Shown here: piece by piece, positions 44,924 through 54,785 of the stretch
Position numbering within the stretch: the stretch's first letter is position 1
Layout: each line of letters starts with the position of its first letter
Assembly: GCA_029852775.1 (NCBI GenBank)
Contig: LEKJ01000028.1
Span: forward strand, 124,001-188,000
Direction of reading: 5' to 3'
Length of the DNA stretch: 64,000 nt
DNA from: Pasteurellaceae bacterium LFhippo2
Lineage (GTDB): Bacteria; Pseudomonadota; Gammaproteobacteria; Enterobacterales; Pasteurellaceae
Position numbers and translations under genes: made by a program
The notes under the pieces: model-generated
The model's input: only the letters and a program-made list of their open reading frames with translations
Database searches by the model: none
Told to the model about the DNA's origin: nothing

Positions 44924-46123
44924 ATGAGCGAATCACATTTTCAAAGTGGTCGCCGTGATTTTCTAAAACAGAGTGCAATTTTAGGTGCTGGCATTTTTGC
45001 TAGCACCGCTTATGCTTTAGAACCACGCATTACACCACAAATCAAAAATATCTATCCTTTCTATCATCAATATCAGCAAGGAATTGCTACGCCTGCCCAA
45101 AAAAATATCTACTTTATGGTTGTTGATTTACACACAACCGATATCGAAAAAATCAAAGAGATGTTCCAAACTTGGACGGCTTATAGTGCGAATCTCACAT
45201 TAGGGAAAAACGTTAAACAGTATGGCGATAATATCTATGTTCCCCCCGTTGATACAGGCGAAGCGGATAGTCTAAATCCTTACCATTTAACGCTAACCTT
45301 TGGGGTAAGTCCGACTTTCTTTGATAAGTTAGGCATTAGCAAATTAAAACCTGAAGAGTTAAAAGAACTTCCCCATTTTCCACGTGATCAGCTGAAAGCG
45401 GAATATACAGGGGGAGATATCTGTATTCAAGCTTGTGCGAACGATCCGCAAGTAGCATTCCACGCAGTGCGTAATTTAGTACGTATTGGGCGTGCGAATA
45501 TCACAATGCGCTGGAGTCAAGCTGGTTTTAACTCTTATGAAGGTAGTGATACTCCACGTAATTTATTCGGTTTCAAAGATGGCACAGGTAATCCACAAGG
45601 GGAAGAGTTAGCGAAAACCGTGTGGTATCAAAAAGATAACTGGTTAAAAGGTGGTTCTTTCTTAGTAGCACGCCGAGTGCAGATGCATTTGGAAACCTGG
45701 GATCGTACAAATTTAATGGGGCAAGAAGAGACCTTTGGTCGCCATCGTGATTCGGGGGCGCCGATTGGTATGAAAAACGAATTTGATTCGGTCGATATTC
45801 ATCAAAAAGATGCGAAAGGCAATACGGTTATCCCAGAAATTTCCCATTTACATTTAGCGAAGAAAACGGGGTTAAGTATTTTGCGTCGCTCTTTCTCTTA
45901 TTCGAGTGGCGTTGATACTAGAACAGGGCAGTTTGATGCCGGCTTGCTGTTTATCTCATTTCAAAAAGATCCACAACAATTTATCACTATTCAAAATAGC
46001 TTAGGCAATATCGACAAAATGAATGAATATATCACTCATATTGGCAGTGGCTTATTTGCGTGTTTTGCAGGAGTAAAAGACGAAAATGATTATCTGGGCA
46101 AAGCGTTATTTGACGCAATTTAA
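44924..46123 (+). CDS. efeB: EfeB, Tat-exported Dyp-type haem peroxidase
   Basis: A periplasmic haem enzyme of 399 residues linked to iron uptake or iron recovery from haem; the exact reaction is debated. Tat signal RRDFLKQSAILGAG (near 10-23). The GFKDGTGNP motif (near 217-225) has the Dyp catalytic Asp, and ETFGRHRDSGAP (near 268-279) lies near the proximal haem region. Lies between efeO and efeU. The efeU frame overlaps its last 38 bases. Confidence 0.95.
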   Translation: MSESHFQSGRRDFLKQSAILGAGIFASTAYALEPRITPQIKNIYPFYHQYQQGIATPAQKNIYFMVVDLHTTDIEKIKEMFQTWTAYSANLTLGKNVKQYGDNIYVPPVDTGEADSLNPYHLTLTFGVSPTFFDKLGISKLKPEELKELPHFPRDQLKAEYTGGDICIQACANDPQVAFHAVRNLVRIGRANITMRWSQAGFNSYEGSDTPRNLFGFKDGTGNPQGEELAKTVWYQKDNWLKGGSFLVARRVQMHLETWDRTNLMGQEETFGRHRDSGAPIGMKNEFDSVDIHQKDAKGNTVIPEISHLHLAKKTGLSILRRSFSYSSGVDTRTGQFDAGLLFISFQKDPQQFITIQNSLGNIDKMNEYITHIGSGLFACFAGVKDENDYLGKALFDAI

Positions 46124-47834
46124 TCGCCTAGCAGTGATGACGCTCAGCCTTGCGCTGAGCGTTTGCGCTTATGCGAATAATTCAAATGTGGGAAATGCGC
46201 AACAAATAAAAGTTGCGACGGGGCATCTATTTGTTCATCTTTCTGATGCGATGGCGGAAGTGAAAAGGGGAGAAATTGCAAAATCTCAACCTTATCTCAC
46301 CGCTTTACAGCAGGAGTTTGAAACGATCCCGACTTATCAATCTGAAGCTGGGCAAGCGGTTAGTTTAGAATTAAAAAATGCGATTCAAAACCCGAATTTA
46401 ACCAGTTTTGAACAACTTTCAAAGGCGTTATATGCCTTTGAAAAAGAGCAGAACCCAGTAGATTACACGGCGAAACGCCAGCAATTTGCTAAACGTGTAA
46501 TGCCGATTTATCAGCAGTTATCTCAAGCTGTCGTTCAGCAAAATTTAGAACAAATTCAAGAAAGTTATAAGCGTTTTAACTCAACTTGGACGGTTAATGA
46601 AAAAGTCGTGCGTGATACAAGTTTGGGGCATTATGGTCAGATTGAAACCGCAATGACGCTGTTGCGAATTGCAATGCTATCCGAACCTGCCAATTTTGCA
46701 GAAATGGAGAAACAAGCGCTCAATTTAGGCAATTCTCTTGCAGATTTTAATACGGGCAATGTGTTACAACCGCAGAAATCAACGGTCGCAAATGCGCCAG
46801 AAACCCTTGTGGACGGCATTAAATTATTAGAAAAAGCTTATTCTGCTTTTGAAGATAATCAGTTAGATCTGGGGAGATCTGCGATTACGCTTTTTATTCA
46901 GCAGTGGCCTATTTTTGAAGGGGATGTTCGAACTCGTGATGCAGGGCTTTATACACGGGTTGAAAGCGATTTACCGGTAATAATTGTAAAAGGCAATGAG
47001 CCAGCAAATATGCAGAAATTTCAAGGCATTATTGCTGATTTGAATCATTTAGATGTGGCAGGAAGTTACGGCATTATTGATGCTATGCTGATTTTATTGC
47101 GTGAAGGTTTGGAAGCGTTACTGATTATTATGGCGTTGGTTACGACCCTTAATGTTGCTAAACAGCCGAAAGCGAAACGTTGGGTTTATGTTGGTGCAGG
47201 TTTAGGCATTTTAGCAAGTATTGCTGGCGCCATTGCACTACAACAACTATTCCCTGTGGTTTCAGCAGGTGCAAATCGTGAGATCTTAGAAGGGGCTGTA
47301 GGCATTTTTGCCGTAGCGATGATGTTATTTGTGGGGGCGTGGCTACATAGCAAATCATCATTGCAAGGTTGGAAGCGTTTTATTGATAAGCAAGTCGCAC
47401 AGGCGTTGGCGACAGGTAGCTTAGTTTCAATGATGTCGTTGAGTTTCCTTTCGGTATTTAGAGAAGGGGCGGAAACCATTCTGTTCTATGCCGGAATGTT
47501 GCCATTAATTGATCTGCAAGATTTCCTGCTTGGGATCTTATTCGCGCTGATTATTTTAGTGGTTGTCGCTTTTGCTATCAGTAAATCGTCAAAATATTTA
47601 CCGATTCATCATCTCTTTAAAGTGATGACGATTTTGATCTACGGATTAGGTTTTAAGATTCTAGGGGTAAGTATTCACGCCTTACAGCTTACTCAAATCT
47701 TACCGCGCTCAACGGTTGCGGAGTTGCCAAATATTGCGTGGATTGGATTCTATAATTCTTGGGAAGGGATTGTATCGCAAGCGATTTATCTCTTGCTGAT
47801 TCCTATTGTAGCGAAGTGGTTTAAAGCCCATTAG
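46086..47834 (+). CDS. efeU: EfeU/FTR1-type iron permease with large periplasmic domain
   Basis: Inner-membrane ferric/ferrous iron channel. The 582 residues are twice the length of E. coli EfeU. Residues 1-30 look like a signal peptide and 35-325 form a helical periplasmic domain. From about 331 comes the FTR1 permease with its two iron-binding motifs REGLE (339-343) and REGAE (459-463) and about seven helices. The start at 46086 overlaps efeB by 38 bases; an internal ATG at 46137 is possible but shortens the signal peptide. The extra domain may do the work of a separate periplasmic donor. Confidence 0.9.
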   Translation: MIIWAKRYLTQFNRLAVMTLSLALSVCAYANNSNVGNAQQIKVATGHLFVHLSDAMAEVKRGEIAKSQPYLTALQQEFETIPTYQSEAGQAVSLELKNAIQNPNLTSFEQLSKALYAFEKEQNPVDYTAKRQQFAKRVMPIYQQLSQAVVQQNLEQIQESYKRFNSTWTVNEKVVRDTSLGHYGQIETAMTLLRIAMLSEPANFAEMEKQALNLGNSLADFNTGNVLQPQKSTVANAPETLVDGIKLLEKAYSAFEDNQLDLGRSAITLFIQQWPIFEGDVRTRDAGLYTRVESDLPVIIVKGNEPANMQKFQGIIADLNHLDVAGSYGIIDAMLILLREGLEALLIIMALVTTLNVAKQPKAKRWVYVGAGLGILASIAGAIALQQLFPVVSAGANREILEGAVGIFAVAMMLFVGAWLHSKSSLQGWKRFIDKQVAQALATGSLVSMMSLSFLSVFREGAETILFYAGMLPLIDLQDFLLGILFALIILVVVAFAISKSSKYLPIHHLFKVMTILIYGLGFKILGVSIHALQLTQILPRSTVAELPNIAWIGFYNSWEGIVSQAIYLLLIPIVAKWFKAH

Positions 47835-47841
47835 ATAAGTA

Positions 47842-47863
47842 ACAACCGGTCATATTTTGCAAA
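47842..47863 (+). repeat. Uptake-signal-like sequence, CAACCGGT version
   Basis: ACAACCGGTCATATTTTGCAAA; forms one arm of the hairpin at the end of the efe operon. Confidence 0.6.
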
Positions 47864-47887
47864 TTTTTTGCAGAATATGACCGGTTG
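47843..47887. terminator. Bidirectional terminator made of inverted uptake-signal-like arms
   Basis: CAACCGGTCATATT (47843-47856) pairs perfectly with AATATGACCGGTTG (47874-47887) over 14 bp; the 17-nt loop contains TTTTTT. It separates converging efeU and yjgR. Confidence 0.75.
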
Positions 47888-47894
47888 ATCTCTG

Positions 47895-49385
47895 TTATTT
47901 CTTAGTAATTGCGCCTAAGATACCACGCATAATCTGCTTGGTAACTTGGTTGCGTAGGTTACGTCCAACCTGTTTTGCAACACCACTTACAAGCTGTTCT
48001 GCAACTGTCTGTTCGCTTTTCTTCTTCGAACCAAAGATACTACCAAGCATACCGCTTAAGAAGCTATTATCTTCTTGTTCAGCTTGTTGCTGTGCTTGTT
48101 GTGTCGCTTGTGTTTGAGCATTTAACACTTCATACGCTGATTCATTATCAACATATTGGCTATAGTGATGATATAGATCGTCTTGCTTCACTAAGCTTAA
48201 GCGTTCACTTTCCGAAATCGGTTTTAACTTACTTGCAGGCGGGTAGATGTAAGCAATTTCAACTGGTGTTGGCATACCTTTTTCATCTAACACTGAAACA
48301 AGGGCTTCACCCACACCCAATTGGGTGATAGCTTCTGCCACATTTACTCCCGGATTCGCACGGAAAGTTTCAGCCGCTGCTTTTACTGCTTTTTGGTCAC
48401 GTGGCGTGAAAGCACGTAAAGCGTGTTGAATACGGTTACCTAACTGACCTAACACTGAATCTGGTAAATCTAACGGGTTTTGTGTAACAAAGTAAACACC
48501 CACACCTTTAGAACGAATTAAGCGAACCACTTGCTCGATTTTATCGACTAACACTTTTGGTGCACCGTCAAAGAGTAAGTGTGCTTCATCGAAGAATAAT
48601 ACAAATTTTGGTTTTTCCGGGTCGCCTACTTCAGGTAAGATTTCAAAGAGTTCTGCCATAAACCAAAGTAAGAATGCACCGTACATACGTGGCGAATTAA
48701 TCAATTTTTCAGAGTTCAGAACATTGATTACACCGCGACCGTTGCGTGTTTGCATCCAGTCGTTTAAATCTAAAGCAGGTTCGCCAAATAGATTCGCTGC
48801 GCCTTCATTTTCAAGGGCTAATAATGAGCGCTGAATTGCGCCAACACTTGCCGCAGAAACGTTGCCGTATTCGACTTGAAAGGTTTTTGCATTTTCAGCC
48901 ACAAATTTCAGCATTGCACGTAGATCTTTTAAGTCGATTAATAATAGACCTTGATCATCGGCAACACGGAACACTAAATTTAATAAGCCTTCTTGGGTAT
49001 CGTTTAAATTTAATAAACGCGCAAGAAGCATCGGACCCATTTCTGAAATGGTTGTACGAAGTGGAATACCTGTTTCGCCAAATACATCCCAGTAAGAAAC
49101 AGGGTAGCCTTTCATATATTCTTCGCCACCGAGTTGGAATTGTTCAACGCGTTCTGCAATTTTCCCTTGAAAATCACCCGCTTGCACTAATCCAGAAAGG
49201 TCGCCTTTTACGTCAACAAGGAAAACAGGCACTCCATCATCACTGAATGATTCAGCTAATTTACGCAGAGTAACTGTCTTACCAGTACCCGTTGCTCCTG
49301 CGACTAAACCGTGGCGATTAGCCATTTTTGCTGTGAGAGAAATGATTTTGCCATCTTTATTTTGGGCAATTGCATAATGTGTCAT
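47895..49385 (-). CDS. yjgR: YjgR-type P-loop ATPase (DUF853, HerA-like)
   Basis: A 496-residue cytoplasmic ATPase of unknown role. Walker A GATGTGKT (near 31-38), VFLVDVKGDLSGL, and Walker B FVLFFDEAHLLF (near 249-260), followed by RSKGVGVYFVTQNP. The C-terminal tail (from about 430) is Gln-rich and then basic. Related to HerA-type DNA translocases. Length and order match E. coli YjgR (500). Confidence 0.92.
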   Translation of the reverse strand: MTHYAIAQNKDGKIISLTAKMANRHGLVAGATGTGKTVTLRKLAESFSDDGVPVFLVDVKGDLSGLVQAGDFQGKIAERVEQFQLGGEEYMKGYPVSYWDVFGETGIPLRTTISEMGPMLLARLLNLNDTQEGLLNLVFRVADDQGLLLIDLKDLRAMLKFVAENAKTFQVEYGNVSAASVGAIQRSLLALENEGAANLFGEPALDLNDWMQTRNGRGVINVLNSEKLINSPRMYGAFLLWFMAELFEILPEVGDPEKPKFVLFFDEAHLLFDGAPKVLVDKIEQVVRLIRSKGVGVYFVTQNPLDLPDSVLGQLGNRIQHALRAFTPRDQKAVKAAAETFRANPGVNVAEAITQLGVGEALVSVLDEKGMPTPVEIAYIYPPASKLKPISESERLSLVKQDDLYHHYSQYVDNESAYEVLNAQTQATQQAQQQAEQEDNSFLSGMLGSIFGSKKKSEQTVAEQLVSGVAKQVGRNLRNQVTKQIMRGILGAITKK

Positions 49386-49406
49386 AAATAAAAATCCTCT
49401 TAGGAA

Positions 49407-49748
49407 TTAACTCTTTTTAGTTCCAACTTTGAAACCTGTTTCCCAGTTAGTCTTAAACTGTTTAGGTAATTTATTACCATAATTACAATATGTTACACGT
49501 TCTTCAAACATTTTTTGTTTGTGCGCTTTGAATGATTTACCAACACGATAGCCATCTAAATACCAGTCATCACTATCGTTACATTCCGTTGTATTGATTC
49601 GTTTTTCTGTGGCGGTACTGCTATAAGAGACTTTAGAATTATTTGATGCTTTTGGATTTTGAGAGCTTGAATCCATACTACAAGCTGCTAAAGCAACAGA
49701 TGTTGTTAGCAGAAATATTAAATTTGATTGTTTCATATTTTTGCTCAA
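49407..49748 (-). CDS. Small lipoprotein, DUF2799-like
   Basis: A 113-residue protein with a lipoprotein signal: hydrophobic LIFLLTTSVALAAC, lipobox LAAC with Cys22, then a Ser/Asn-rich linker. The mature domain has a D-W-Y-x-x-G-Y-x-x-G motif and two further Cys (55 and 87). It could start at TTG (49746-49748) or at the ATG four codons later, which is more likely. Function unknown; the gap to yjgR is 21 bases. Confidence 0.7.
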   Translation of the reverse strand: MSKNMKQSNLIFLLTTSVALAACSMDSSSQNPKASNNSKVSYSSTATEKRINTTECNDSDDWYLDGYRVGKSFKAHKQKMFEERVTYCNYGNKLPKQFKTNWETGFKVGTKKS

Positions 49749-49796
49749 TAAAATAAGGACGCTAAATAAATGTAAGCGTCCATAAAAATTTAATAA

Positions 49797-51017
49797 TTAT
49801 CTTTTTCTATTAGGATAACGAGACGTTCTTGGTTTACGATTCACTTTTGGCAACTCAACCAATGATTCGCTATCATATTGACTGACAGGAATCGGATGTC
49901 CGATATATTCTTCAATCGCTGGAAGATTTACTGCATAGCGTTCGCAAGCAAAGCTGATTGAAACACCGCTTTCGCCTGCACGGCCAGTACGACCGATACG
50001 GTGAACATAGTCTTCTCTATCATCTGGAAGATCATAGTTAAATACGTGAGTCACATCAGGAATATGTAAACCACGTGCTGCAACATCCGTTGCCACTAAA
50101 ATATCTAAATCACCTTGAGTGAAACTATCTAATAGCGCAAGACGTTTTTTCTGCTGAATATCGCCAGTTAATAAGCCAACTCTATGACCATCTGCACTCA
50201 AATAGTTCCAAACTTCTTCACATTTATGTTTGGTATTGGCAAAAACAATACAGCGATCTGGCCACTCTTCTTCCATCAAAGTAAGAAGTAACGCCATTTT
50301 ATCTTCGTTTGAAGGATAGAATAGTTCTTCTTTGATGCGATGGCCTGTGCGCTGCAGCGGCTCAATTTCTACATATTCGGCATTATGCATATCTTCAAAA
50401 GCAAGTTCACGTACTCTGTGCGAAAGCGTTGCAGAGAAGAGCATTGTTAAGCGCTGTTCAGGTTTTGGACATTTACGCATTAAATAGCGAATATCTTTGA
50501 TAAAGCCAAGATCGAACATACGATCTGCCTCATCCAAAACAACCACTTGGATTTTATCTAAGTTGATAATGCCTTGCTTTACATAGTCGATCACTCGACC
50601 GGTTGTACCGATAAGAACATCAACGCCTTTTTGAATTTCTTGTAGCTGCTTATCATAGCCATCGCCACCATAAGCAAGGGCAATGTTTAGCCCAGAATGT
50701 TTAACTAGTAATTCAGCGTCAGAGCCAATTTGAACCGCAAGTTCACGAGTCGGAGCAAGAATCAATGCTCTAGGTTGGTTTGCCTGAGTAGATACATCGT
50801 GTTTGAGTAAATGGTTAAAGGTTGCCACTAAAAACGCGAGAGTTTTACCTGTACCTGTTTGAGCTTGGCCTGCGATATCTTGGCCAATTAAAGTGTAAGG
50901 AAGAGTTTTAGCCTGAATAGGAGTACAAAATTCAAAACCTTTACTATCCAGCGCTGCAATAACATTATCGTGAATCGGAAAATCGATAAAACGTTGTTCT
51001 GTAAGGTGTTTTGACAT
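49797..51017 (-). CDS. rhlB: RhlB, DEAD-box RNA helicase
   Basis: ATP-dependent RNA helicase that unwinds structured RNA for the RNase E degradosome. It has 406 residues (E. coli 421). [10 protein letters not shown] (motif I), [13 protein letters not shown] (motif II), FSATL and [10 protein letters not shown] (motif VI) are all seen. The C-terminal basic tail is shorter than in E. coli. The ATG at 51015-51017 follows GAGG; an upstream TTG two codons earlier is unlikely. Confidence 0.96.
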   Translation of the reverse strand: MSKHLTEQRFIDFPIHDNVIAALDSKGFEFCTPIQAKTLPYTLIGQDIAGQAQTGTGKTLAFLVATFNHLLKHDVSTQANQPRALILAPTRELAVQIGSDAELLVKHSGLNIALAYGGDGYDKQLQEIQKGVDVLIGTTGRVIDYVKQGIINLDKIQVVVLDEADRMFDLGFIKDIRYLMRKCPKPEQRLTMLFSATLSHRVRELAFEDMHNAEYVEIEPLQRTGHRIKEELFYPSNEDKMALLLTLMEEEWPDRCIVFANTKHKCEEVWNYLSADGHRVGLLTGDIQQKKRLALLDSFTQGDLDILVATDVAARGLHIPDVTHVFNYDLPDDREDYVHRIGRTGRAGESGVSISFACERYAVNLPAIEEYIGHPIPVSQYDSESLVELPKVNRKPRTSRYPNRKR

Positions 51018-51030
51018 ATTCAAACCTCAA

Positions 51031-51063
51031 TTTGCAAATCTTTGGGAAAATCTGACCGGTTGT
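51031..51063 (-). repeat. Uptake-signal-like sequence, CAACCGGT version
   Basis: On the minus strand ACAACCGGTCAGATTTTC, then AGATTTGCAAATTG; in the gap between rhlB and argF. Confidence 0.6.
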
Positions 51064-51165
51064 AAATAGTCGGCCAGATAAATTTTGCAAAAGATACCAT
51101 AAATGTGAGAAATTGAGTAGAATATTAGGCCATTTCGGTTATAAATTTATTAAGGGAGTAACATA

Positions 51166-52185
51166 ATGTCAGCAAACACATCGAAACCAAATTTAAAAAA
51201 TCGCCATTTCCTTCGTTTAATGGATTTCACTCCAGAAGAAATTCAATATTTATTAGATCTTTCTGCAAAATTAAAAGCCGATAAAAAAGCAGGTACAGAA
51301 AAGCAAACCCTAAAAGGTAAAAATATCGCTTTAATCTTTGAAAAAGCGTCAACACGTACTCGTTGTGCCTTTGAAGTTGGCGCATTCGATCAAGGAGCAA
51401 ACGTGAGCTATATTGGCCCAAGTGGTTCGCAGATTGGGCACAAAGAGTCAATGAAAGATACCGCTCGTGTAATTGGCAGAATGTACGATGGTATTCAATA
51501 TCGCGGCTATGGTCAGGAGTTAGTGGAAATCTTAGCAGATTATTCTGGTGTGCCTGTGTGGAACGGCTTAACCGATGAATTCCATCCAACCCAAATCCTT
51601 GCGGATTTCTTAACAATGGTTGAGCATTCAGACAAACCATTAAATCAAATCAAATTAGCCTACTTAGGTGATGCGCGTAACAATATGGGTAACTCATTTG
51701 TCGAAGGCGCAGCATTAATGGGCGTTGATTTACGCTTAGTGGCTCCAAAACAGTTTTTCCCTGAACAAAAGCTATTAGATGAAGTGGCTGAAATGGCGTC
51801 GAAAACAGGGGCGAAAATTACCTGTACCGAAGATATTTCAGAAGGTGTGAAAGATGTTGATTTCGTTTATACAGATGTTTGGGTATCAATGGGCGAGCCA
51901 GAATCTGCTTGGGAAGCACGTATCAATTTAATGAAACCTTATCAAGTAAATGCGGAATTAATGAAGCGCACAGGCAATCCAAATGTGAAGTTCCTACATT
52001 GCTTACCAGCATTCCACGATGATCAAACTATTTTAGGCAAAGATATTGCGGAAAAATATGGGATGAATGGCTTAGAAGTAACTGATGAAGTGTTTGAATC
52101 AGAAGCATCAATTGTATTTGATGAAGCTGAAAACCGTATGCATACTATTAAAGCAGTGATGGTTGCGACCTTAGGGCAAGAGTAG
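51166..52185 (+). CDS. argF: Ornithine carbamoyltransferase
   Basis: Joins carbamoyl phosphate and ornithine to make citrulline, or the reverse in arginine catabolism. It has 339 residues (E. coli 334): carbamoyl-phosphate loop [10 protein letters not shown] (near 54-63), HPTQ, ornithine site DVWVSMGE and catalytic Cys in HCLPAFH. No arcA, arcC or other arginine gene is adjacent, so context does not tell anabolic from catabolic use. A clear ARG box was not found. Confidence 0.95.
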   Translation: MSANTSKPNLKNRHFLRLMDFTPEEIQYLLDLSAKLKADKKAGTEKQTLKGKNIALIFEKASTRTRCAFEVGAFDQGANVSYIGPSGSQIGHKESMKDTARVIGRMYDGIQYRGYGQELVEILADYSGVPVWNGLTDEFHPTQILADFLTMVEHSDKPLNQIKLAYLGDARNNMGNSFVEGAALMGVDLRLVAPKQFFPEQKLLDEVAEMASKTGAKITCTEDISEGVKDVDFVYTDVWVSMGEPESAWEARINLMKPYQVNAELMKRTGNPNVKFLHCLPAFHDDQTILGKDIAEKYGMNGLEVTDEVFESEASIVFDEAENRMHTIKAVMVATLGQE

Positions 52186-52188
52186 TTA

Positions 52189-52209
52189 CCTAGTACGAGC
52201 CGTACTAGG
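52189..52209 (+). terminator. Hairpin after argF
   Basis: CCTAGTACG and CGTACTAGG with an AGC loop, a perfect 9-bp stem. The T run after it is weak (TTATTAAAATTTTT). Confidence 0.65.
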
Positions 52210-52351
52210 CTTATTAAAATTTTTCATATTTATTTGAAAAAATATAAAACAAATTACTATTCAAAAACAGAAGAGAACAGAGTAATCTATTTCTAAATTG
52301 ATTAATTTCATTTTATTAAAAAAATTACTATCAGAATTCAACAAAAAAACG

Positions 52352-52390
52352 TACAATGCGCCTGTTTATCAGCTACGCAAACGTTTACTT
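52352..52390 (+). promoter_or_regulatory. glyA -10 and PurR box
   Basis: TACAAT (52352-52357) is a likely -10. ACGCAAACGTTTACTT (52375-52390) matches the PurR consensus except one base and would sit just downstream of the transcription start. glyA is a known PurR target in E. coli. Confidence 0.75.
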
Positions 52391-52409
52391 AAATATAGGA
52401 GTACCCGCA

Positions 52410-53672
52410 ATGTTAAGACGTGATATGAATATCGCAGACTACGATCCAGTATTATGGCAAGCAATTCAAGACGAAAATCGTCGTCAAGAAGAGCATATTG
52501 AGCTTATTGCTTCAGAAAACTATGCAAGCCCACGTGTTATGCAAGCACAAGGTTCGCAATTTACTAATAAATATGCGGAAGGCTACCCAGGTAAACGTTA
52601 CTATGGTGGTTGTGAGTATGCAGATATCGTTGAGCAATTAGCGATTGACCGCGCAAAAGAGTTATTTGGTGCAGATTACGTAAACGTACAGCCACACTCT
52701 GGTTCACAAGCAAACGCTGCTGTGTATATGGCACTTTTAAATCCAGGTGATACTATTTTAGGTATGAGCCTTGCACACGGTGGTCACTTAACTCACGGTG
52801 CGTCAGTAAGTTTCTCTGGCAAAATCTACCACGCAGAACAATACGGCATTACAGCAGAAGGTGTTATTGACTATGACGCACTTCGTAAACAAGCTCACGA
52901 AGTAAAACCAAAAATGATCGTTGGCGGTTTCTCTGCGTACTCACAAGTTGTAGATTGGGCGAAAATGCGTGAAATCGCAGATGAAGTTGGCGCATACTTA
53001 TTCGTAGATATGGCGCACGTTGCAGGTTTAATTGCTGCAGGTGTTTACCCAAGCCCGATGAATCACGCTCACGTTGTGACAACTACAACCCACAAGACTC
53101 TTGGTGGCCCGCGTGGTGGTCTAATTCTTTCAAATGCGAAAGATGAAGATATGTACAAAAAATTCCAAAGCGCTGTATTCCCTGCAGGTCAAGGTGGCCC
53201 ATTAGTTCACGTGATTGCGGCAAAAGCGGTATGTTTCAAAGAAGCATTAGAGCCTGAATACAAAGTTTATCAACAACAAGTTGTGAAAAATGCTAAAGCA
53301 ATGGTTGAGGTATTCAAAGCACGTGGTTACAACGTGGTTTCAAACGGCACAGAAAACCATTTATTCCTTGTTGATTTAGTAAGTCACGGTTTAACGGGTA
53401 AAGCAGCGGATGCAGCATTAGGTAGTGCAAACATTACTGTAAATAAAAATGCAGTGCCAAACGATCCACAAAAACCGTTTGTTACTTCTGGTATCCGCGT
53501 GGGTACGCCTTCAGTAACTCGTCGTGGTTTCAAAGAAGCGGAAGTGGCAGAGTTAGCAGGTTGGATGTGTGATATTTTAGATGCAATGAATACCGATAAA
53601 TTAGAGTCAGCAATCGAAGCAACGAAAGCGAAAGTATTAGATATCTGTAAACGTTTACCGGTTTATCCATAA
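52410..53672 (+). CDS. glyA: GlyA, serine hydroxymethyltransferase
   Basis: Interconverts serine and glycine, loading one-carbon units onto tetrahydrofolate for purine and thymidylate synthesis. It has 420 residues (E. coli 417), beginning [30 protein letters not shown] holds the PLP-binding Lys. The start at 52410 follows TAGGAG; the frame is open to an earlier ATG at 52356, but that one would lie inside the promoter/PurR region and must be wrong. Confidence 0.97.
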   Translation: MLRRDMNIADYDPVLWQAIQDENRRQEEHIELIASENYASPRVMQAQGSQFTNKYAEGYPGKRYYGGCEYADIVEQLAIDRAKELFGADYVNVQPHSGSQANAAVYMALLNPGDTILGMSLAHGGHLTHGASVSFSGKIYHAEQYGITAEGVIDYDALRKQAHEVKPKMIVGGFSAYSQVVDWAKMREIADEVGAYLFVDMAHVAGLIAAGVYPSPMNHAHVVTTTTHKTLGGPRGGLILSNAKDEDMYKKFQSAVFPAGQGGPLVHVIAAKAVCFKEALEPEYKVYQQQVVKNAKAMVEVFKARGYNVVSNGTENHLFLVDLVSHGLTGKAADAALGSANITVNKNAVPNDPQKPFVTSGIRVGTPSVTRRGFKEAEVAELAGWMCDILDAMNTDKLESAIEATKAKVLDICKRLPVYP

Positions 53673-53692
53673 TTCTATTACCGCAATTTAGC

Positions 53693-53716
53693 GTAGGGGC
53701 GAATGGCAATTCGCCC
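53693..53716 (+). repeat. GTAG-family palindrome
   Basis: GTAGGGGCGAAT and ATTCGCCC, between glyA and its terminator. Confidence 0.65.
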
Positions 53717-53724
53717 ATATCTTA

Positions 53725-53746
53725 CCCCGATTAATTCGGGGTTTTT
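53725..53746 (+). terminator. Terminator of glyA
   Basis: CCCCGA (53725-53730) and TCGGGG (53736-53741) with five T. Confidence 0.9.
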
Positions 53747-53762
53747 ACATTTTTGGAGAGCT

Positions 53763-54038
53763 ATGATTTTATATTTATTAATTTATCTGTTACTGATGAA
53801 TCTATTTAGCGCTTATATGATGTATTTAGATAAGCAAAAATCGATCAAAGGCGAGTGGCGGATCCCTGAATTTGAGCTATTTTGTTTAGCACTACTCGGG
53901 GGATTTATCGGTACTTATTTAGTGATGAAATACGCACGCCATAAAACTAAGCATTGGCAGTTTTATGCTGTAGTGATTTTATCGGCGTTGATTTGGTTGG
54001 TGGGATTACCAGCAGGATATATTTGTTTGAATCTATAA
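53763..54038 (+). CDS. DUF1294 small membrane protein
   Basis: A 91-residue membrane protein with about three helices and the family signature: D-K-x-x-A/S near the first loop (YLDKQKS), WRIPEFEL, LLGGFIGT and the RHKTKHWQF segment. Function unknown; some relatives are fused to cold-shock domains. The start at 53763 is chosen because GGAGAG precedes it and the upstream ATG lies in the glyA terminator region. Confidence 0.85.
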   Translation: MILYLLIYLLLMNLFSAYMMYLDKQKSIKGEWRIPEFELFCLALLGGFIGTYLVMKYARHKTKHWQFYAVVILSALIWLVGLPAGYICLNL

Positions 54039-54067
54039 TATTTCCCCCATTTGGGGGAAATAAAAAA

Positions 54068-54691
54068 TTAATTCAAATGATCTACATTGTTAAATTCGAT
54101 TAATTCCGCTTTGCCATTTTCTACTTTGGTAATATTAATTGCGGTATTTGCCACAAATTTATGAATTTCTTGATTACGGAAGTCGTGCCAGTGGATACCT
54201 TTTAAAATTGCGGTAAGTAGGGTTAAGGTCATTCCGTGCGAAACTAATAGAATATTTTCACCATCTTTATGGCGTTCTACGATTTGTTGGAATGCTTTCA
54301 TCACACGGTTATACAGCTGTTCAATAGTTTCGCCTTGACTTTCCGTTGCAAGATAGCTTTTAGGATCGGTACGTAGCAAAATATATTCAGGGTGAGAGGC
54401 TAAATCTTCAGAACGTTTGCCTTCCCAATTACCAAAATAGATTTCATTGATACCTTTATGGTGAAAATGCGGAATATCGCGTTCGCCGATAATATAGTTT
54501 GCGGTGTCTTGCGCACGTTTAAGTAGGCTAGAGTAGCAAGCAGCGAAAGGAATATCTTTAAGCGCTTGCCCTGTTTTTTGTGCGCCAACAATACCTTCTT
54601 CGACTAATGGTGAGTCGCCGAAACCTTGTAATAAACCTTTATCATTCCATTCGGTGCGCCCGTGGCGGATTAAATAAATATGTAGAGCCAT
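54068..54691 (-). CDS. gpmB: Histidine phosphatase family protein, GpmB-like
   Basis: A 207-residue cytoplasmic phosphatase of the phosphoglycerate-mutase fold. IYLIRHGRTEW carries the nucleophile His10; ENILLVSHGMTL the second His. GpmB-like proteins are mostly phosphatases on small phosphate esters rather than true mutases. The start at 54689-54691 is chosen by homology and a weak AAGG; the frame is open farther upstream. Confidence 0.85.
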   Translation of the reverse strand: MALHIYLIRHGRTEWNDKGLLQGFGDSPLVEEGIVGAQKTGQALKDIPFAACYSSLLKRAQDTANYIIGERDIPHFHHKGINEIYFGNWEGKRSEDLASHPEYILLRTDPKSYLATESQGETIEQLYNRVMKAFQQIVERHKDGENILLVSHGMTLTLLTAILKGIHWHDFRNQEIHKFVANTAINITKVENGKAELIEFNNVDHLN

Positions 54692-54740
54692 TTTGAACCT
54701 TGTAAAATTAAAATATAATATTGATATTTTATTATCATTC

Positions 54741-54766
54741 GTAGGGTGCGTGTAAACGCACTCTAC
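54741..54766 (+). repeat. GTAG-family palindrome
   Basis: GTAGGGTGCGT and ACGCACTCTAC; between the divergent gpmB-like and pseudouridine synthase genes. Confidence 0.6.
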
Positions 54767-54785
54767 ACGCAAATTATACCAAAAA

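Noticed and set aside
52356-52409. Earlier in-frame ATG for glyA
   Set aside because: It lies over the -10 and PurR box and lacks a ribosome site; homology starts at 52410.
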